Shown here: piece after piece, positions 61,783 through 64,000 of the stretch
Layout: each line of letters starts with the position of its first letter
Numbering within the stretch: the first letter of the stretch is position 1
Assembly: GCA_946902875.1 (NCBI GenBank)
Contig: OX336348.1
Span: forward strand, 15,525,741-15,589,740
From: Nematopogon swammerdamellus
Taxonomy: Eukaryota; Arthropoda; Insecta; Lepidoptera; Adelidae
Direction: 5' to 3'
Length of the DNA: 64,000 bases
Notes under the pieces: model-generated
Databases searched by the model: none
Told to the model about the DNA's origin: nothing
Seen by the model: the letters and a program-made list of their open reading frames with translations, nothing else
Program-made: the position numbers and the translations under genes

Positions 61783-62851
61783 TAGGGATGTAACGATACA
61801 TTAATTTGCCAATACGATACCGATACCGATTTTTGTAGTAAATAATCGGCGAAACCGATACCGATATTGATGGTTTAGTAGATAATAAATCAAATAATGA
61901 AATAAATAATGAAGTATATACCTCGGGCGTTTGTATGTCTTTATTATGCATAATACTTACCTATATTTAACAGAGACTCAACCTTGGGATGGAAAGTGTA
62001 AAAAATAAAGTAAACAAAAATTTCAATCAAAATTCAAAGAAAATATTTATTATTATGAATGAATTATTATCAAGCAATCAAAGTGTTGATTAAGAAAGTA
62101 ATTAAGTATCATTATAAATAGTAATATTAAAAAACAAATGACAAAGAGTTTTTTTTTGACAAATAGAGTTACAGTGGGTGGCCAAATTATTAGACTCACC
62201 ACACTTAATGTCATAGTTATCAATACAAATTTGCTCTTGGGAAAAAAAATTCCACCTCCTAAACCTTTGAACCTAAACTATTGCAACTAGGTATTTTTTA
62301 TTACTGATATATTTGCCATAAACCTACATTTACACCTTAATCCAATGAAAGTCGGCTTAACTTGGAGACAAATTTATAAATACCGATTATTTATTTTCAT
62401 ATAATTTAAATAATTTATGTATAGAATTAAAACATTTCGATTTTCTACTTTGTCTCTAAGTTAAGTCGATGTTCATAGGTTGAAAATGGTAACGTAGGTG
62501 TATGCCAAATATATCAGTAATAAAAAATACCTAGTTGCAATAGTTTAGGTTCAAAGGTTTAGGAGGTGGAATTTTTTTCCCAAGAGCAAATTTGTATCGA
62601 TAACTATGACATTAAGTGTGGTGAGTCTAATAATTTGGCCACCCACTGTATATTAAATGTCTGGTACAAGCTTCCACATGAAATAGTCTGCTTAACCTCT
62701 GCGACGGAGCGGCAATGTCGCGCGCACGTCGTTTTGTGCGCTTTTCGAATAGTTTGATATCGGCTTGAATGTATCGGCGATACCGATACATCGGCCTAGC
62801 CGATATATCGGCCGATATATCGGTATCGGTATCGGTATCGTTACATCCCTA
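61783..62851. mobile_element. 1,069-bp hAT-type element with a nested MITE
   Basis: TIRs TAGGGATGTAACGATAC and GTATCGTTACATCCCTA; flanking 8-mers CTCACAAT (61775-61782) and ATCACAAT (62852-62859) differ at one position. Subterminal ATCGGTATCG-rich repeats occur at both ends, more on the right. The frames inside have no transposase domain. Confidence 0.8.
62172..62648. mobile_element. 477-bp mariner-type MITE with long TIRs
   Basis: CAGTGGGTGGCCAAATTATT and its reverse complement at the right end begin arms of about 200 bp, flanked by TA (62170-62171, 62649-62650). CAGTG...TIRs with TA duplication are typical of Tc1/mariner. No transposase. Confidence 0.85.
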
Positions 62852-63325
62852 ATCACAATATCGATTCATGTATTTCAATTCAATACAATGACAGAGAAAA
62901 TTTAAAAATATTAGGTATTTAATACTTTTTAGTTCTAGTTTTTTTTTAAGTCGGTTTTATATTTTTTAAAACTGTTTTTATTTAATTTTTTTAGTAATAT
63001 TACATAAAAAAGAATAATCGAAATCGGTTAAGCGGTACAGAATTATTCGCCATGTGTCAAACTGCAAATTGCTGAAAAAGTCCACATCACAAAACTTTTG
63101 ATGAAGGTAACCAGTAACCACACGCCATAGTAATTATCAAACTGAAAATTGCTGAAAACGACCACATCACAATTTTTGCTGAAGGTAAACACACACCATA
63201 GTATTTTGTTGATTTTTCAAAAACCGCTGAATCAATTTCGATAAACTTTAAACGGAAACACCTTTGAAGTATGACCTACCAAACTAAAAAAGAAGAATTT
63301 TCAAAATCAGCCCACAATTGACGGA
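62852..63325 (-). repeat. Dispersed repeat R4, part right of the hAT-type element
   Basis: Reverse complement of 34030-34425, with an internal ~80-bp duplication (GAAAATTGCTGAAAACGACC after GCAAATTGCTGAAAAAGTCC). Confidence 0.7.
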
Positions 63326-64000
63326 GTAATCGCGTAGCAAACATAAGAAAAAAAAATTATAAAACATACACTCGAATGGGGAACCTCCTCCTTTCGGGAA
63401 GTCGGTTAAAAATCGAAAAACCAGATCGAGGTGAACAAAACGAGACGGATCGGGATGGCGCTCTACGAAACTTTTTTGTGACGTGTCTCCCAAACGGCGA
63501 CCTATTTCTCGGAAATTCGTATGTAATTTGATTCCTTGACCTCGCGAATCGCGACAACCTTGAGAAAATATGATGTCGGGTGGTTTACAGTAGCAAGTTA
63601 AGTTAATGCTCTATACCAAATGGTCCGACTTTCGATACTGACAGTAATATAAATAAAACATAAAATGATAAAACAGTAAGAATATCGATAGGGCTTTAGA
63701 CTATATCGATTACATAATATCATCCTCTGTTTGTACTGTTCATCCTCACCTACATATCTGTCTGTCTGCCTACTGTTTTCAAGGGTATTTTTCATTGGTT
63801 CTTCTGGAGCTACTCCCGCAGTCGAGATACATAGACTAAAAATAAATTTTGAGCTGACGATAAAACAGTAACAATATCGACAATTCTGTTTGTCTTCCTA
63901 ACTGCCTACTATTTTTCAAGGCTTATTTTCAGAGGGAGAGGGAGAGGGAGAGAAGAGCGATCGTTTATAAATATTTGTGTTTAAACCGCATTTGCTATTA
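63326..64000. other. Non-coding DNA to window end
   Basis: Two related blocks (GATAAAACAGTAAGAATATC near 63667 and GATAAAACAGTAACAATATC near 63859) and a (GAGAGG)n run at about 63931-63952. No gene supported. Confidence 0.45.

Overview
This window is eukaryotic, AT-rich and almost wholly made of transposable elements and tandem repeats. It fits a moth or butterfly (Lepidoptera). The reasons are Helitrons with lepidopteran-style termini (5' TCTATACATATAATAAAAT or TCCATACTAATATTATAAA, 3' hairpin around GAAGCCGCGGGC followed by CTAG/CTAA), several tRNA-derived SINEs, RTE-type tails ending in (GAT)n, and Ty3/gypsy, BEL/Pao, Jockey/CR1-type LINE, hAT, mariner, PIF/Harbinger and piggyBac-like remnants. 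The species assignment is inference. I found no convincing complete host protein gene; a charged K/E-rich open frame at 46.98-47.44 kb and a tRNA-Gly-like sequence at 36.14 kb are the only weak host-gene candidates.

Layout. 1-6 kb: AT-rich DNA with a MITE, tRNA SINEs and dispersed repeats, one of which (4.49-4.80 kb) preserves an empty Helitron target site. 6.2-12.3 kb: a Pif1-type helicase remnant followed by a long palindromic element that has been split by a plus-strand Helitron (6700-8806); a second, inverted copy of the same Helitron lies at 9388-12310. Both Helitrons carry the same KRPD...TLVPW open frame bracketed by inverted arrays of a ~68-bp repeat. 12.8-15.7 kb: a minisatellite with a 631-bp higher-order period, split by a 706-bp TA-flanked MITE. 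16-18.5 kb: dispersed repeats and a SINE. 18.5-24.9 kb: a 6.4-kb minus-strand Helitron containing a near-full-length LINE (19.08-23.06 kb). 25.1-26.2 kb: a small hAT-like MITE, a 467-bp palindrome and a second helicase remnant. 26.2-29.7 kb: a 130-bp minisatellite with a 1300-bp duplication, interrupted by a 948-bp hAT-type element.

30-38.7 kb: LINE fragments, SINEs, pyrimidine-rich tracts, a piggyBac-like deletion derivative, several hairpins and the tRNA-like sequence. 38.75-45.75 kb: an old LINE of the same family as the 19-23 kb copy, split by a complete Ty3/gypsy element (39189-43964) with LTRs, 5-bp target duplication, primer site and polypurine tract, but with frameshifts in pol. 46-52 kb: mostly non-coding repeats, including two Helitron 3' ends and an 0.8-kb pyrimidine tract. 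52.3-54.6 kb: a BEL/Pao gag-protease frame fused in frame to the integrase tail after loss of RT, RNase H and the integrase core. 55.0-56.9 kb: one LINE inserted in another. 57.9-59.1 kb: a PIF/Harbinger derivative nested in a TIR element. 61.7-63.3 kb: a mariner-type MITE nested in a hAT-type element nested in a dispersed repeat.

The window is best read as a layered record of insertions. In several places a paralogous uninterrupted copy or a target-site duplication gives the order of events. No element here looks fully autonomous: each recognisable coding region is truncated, frameshifted, interrupted by a stop codon or internally deleted.
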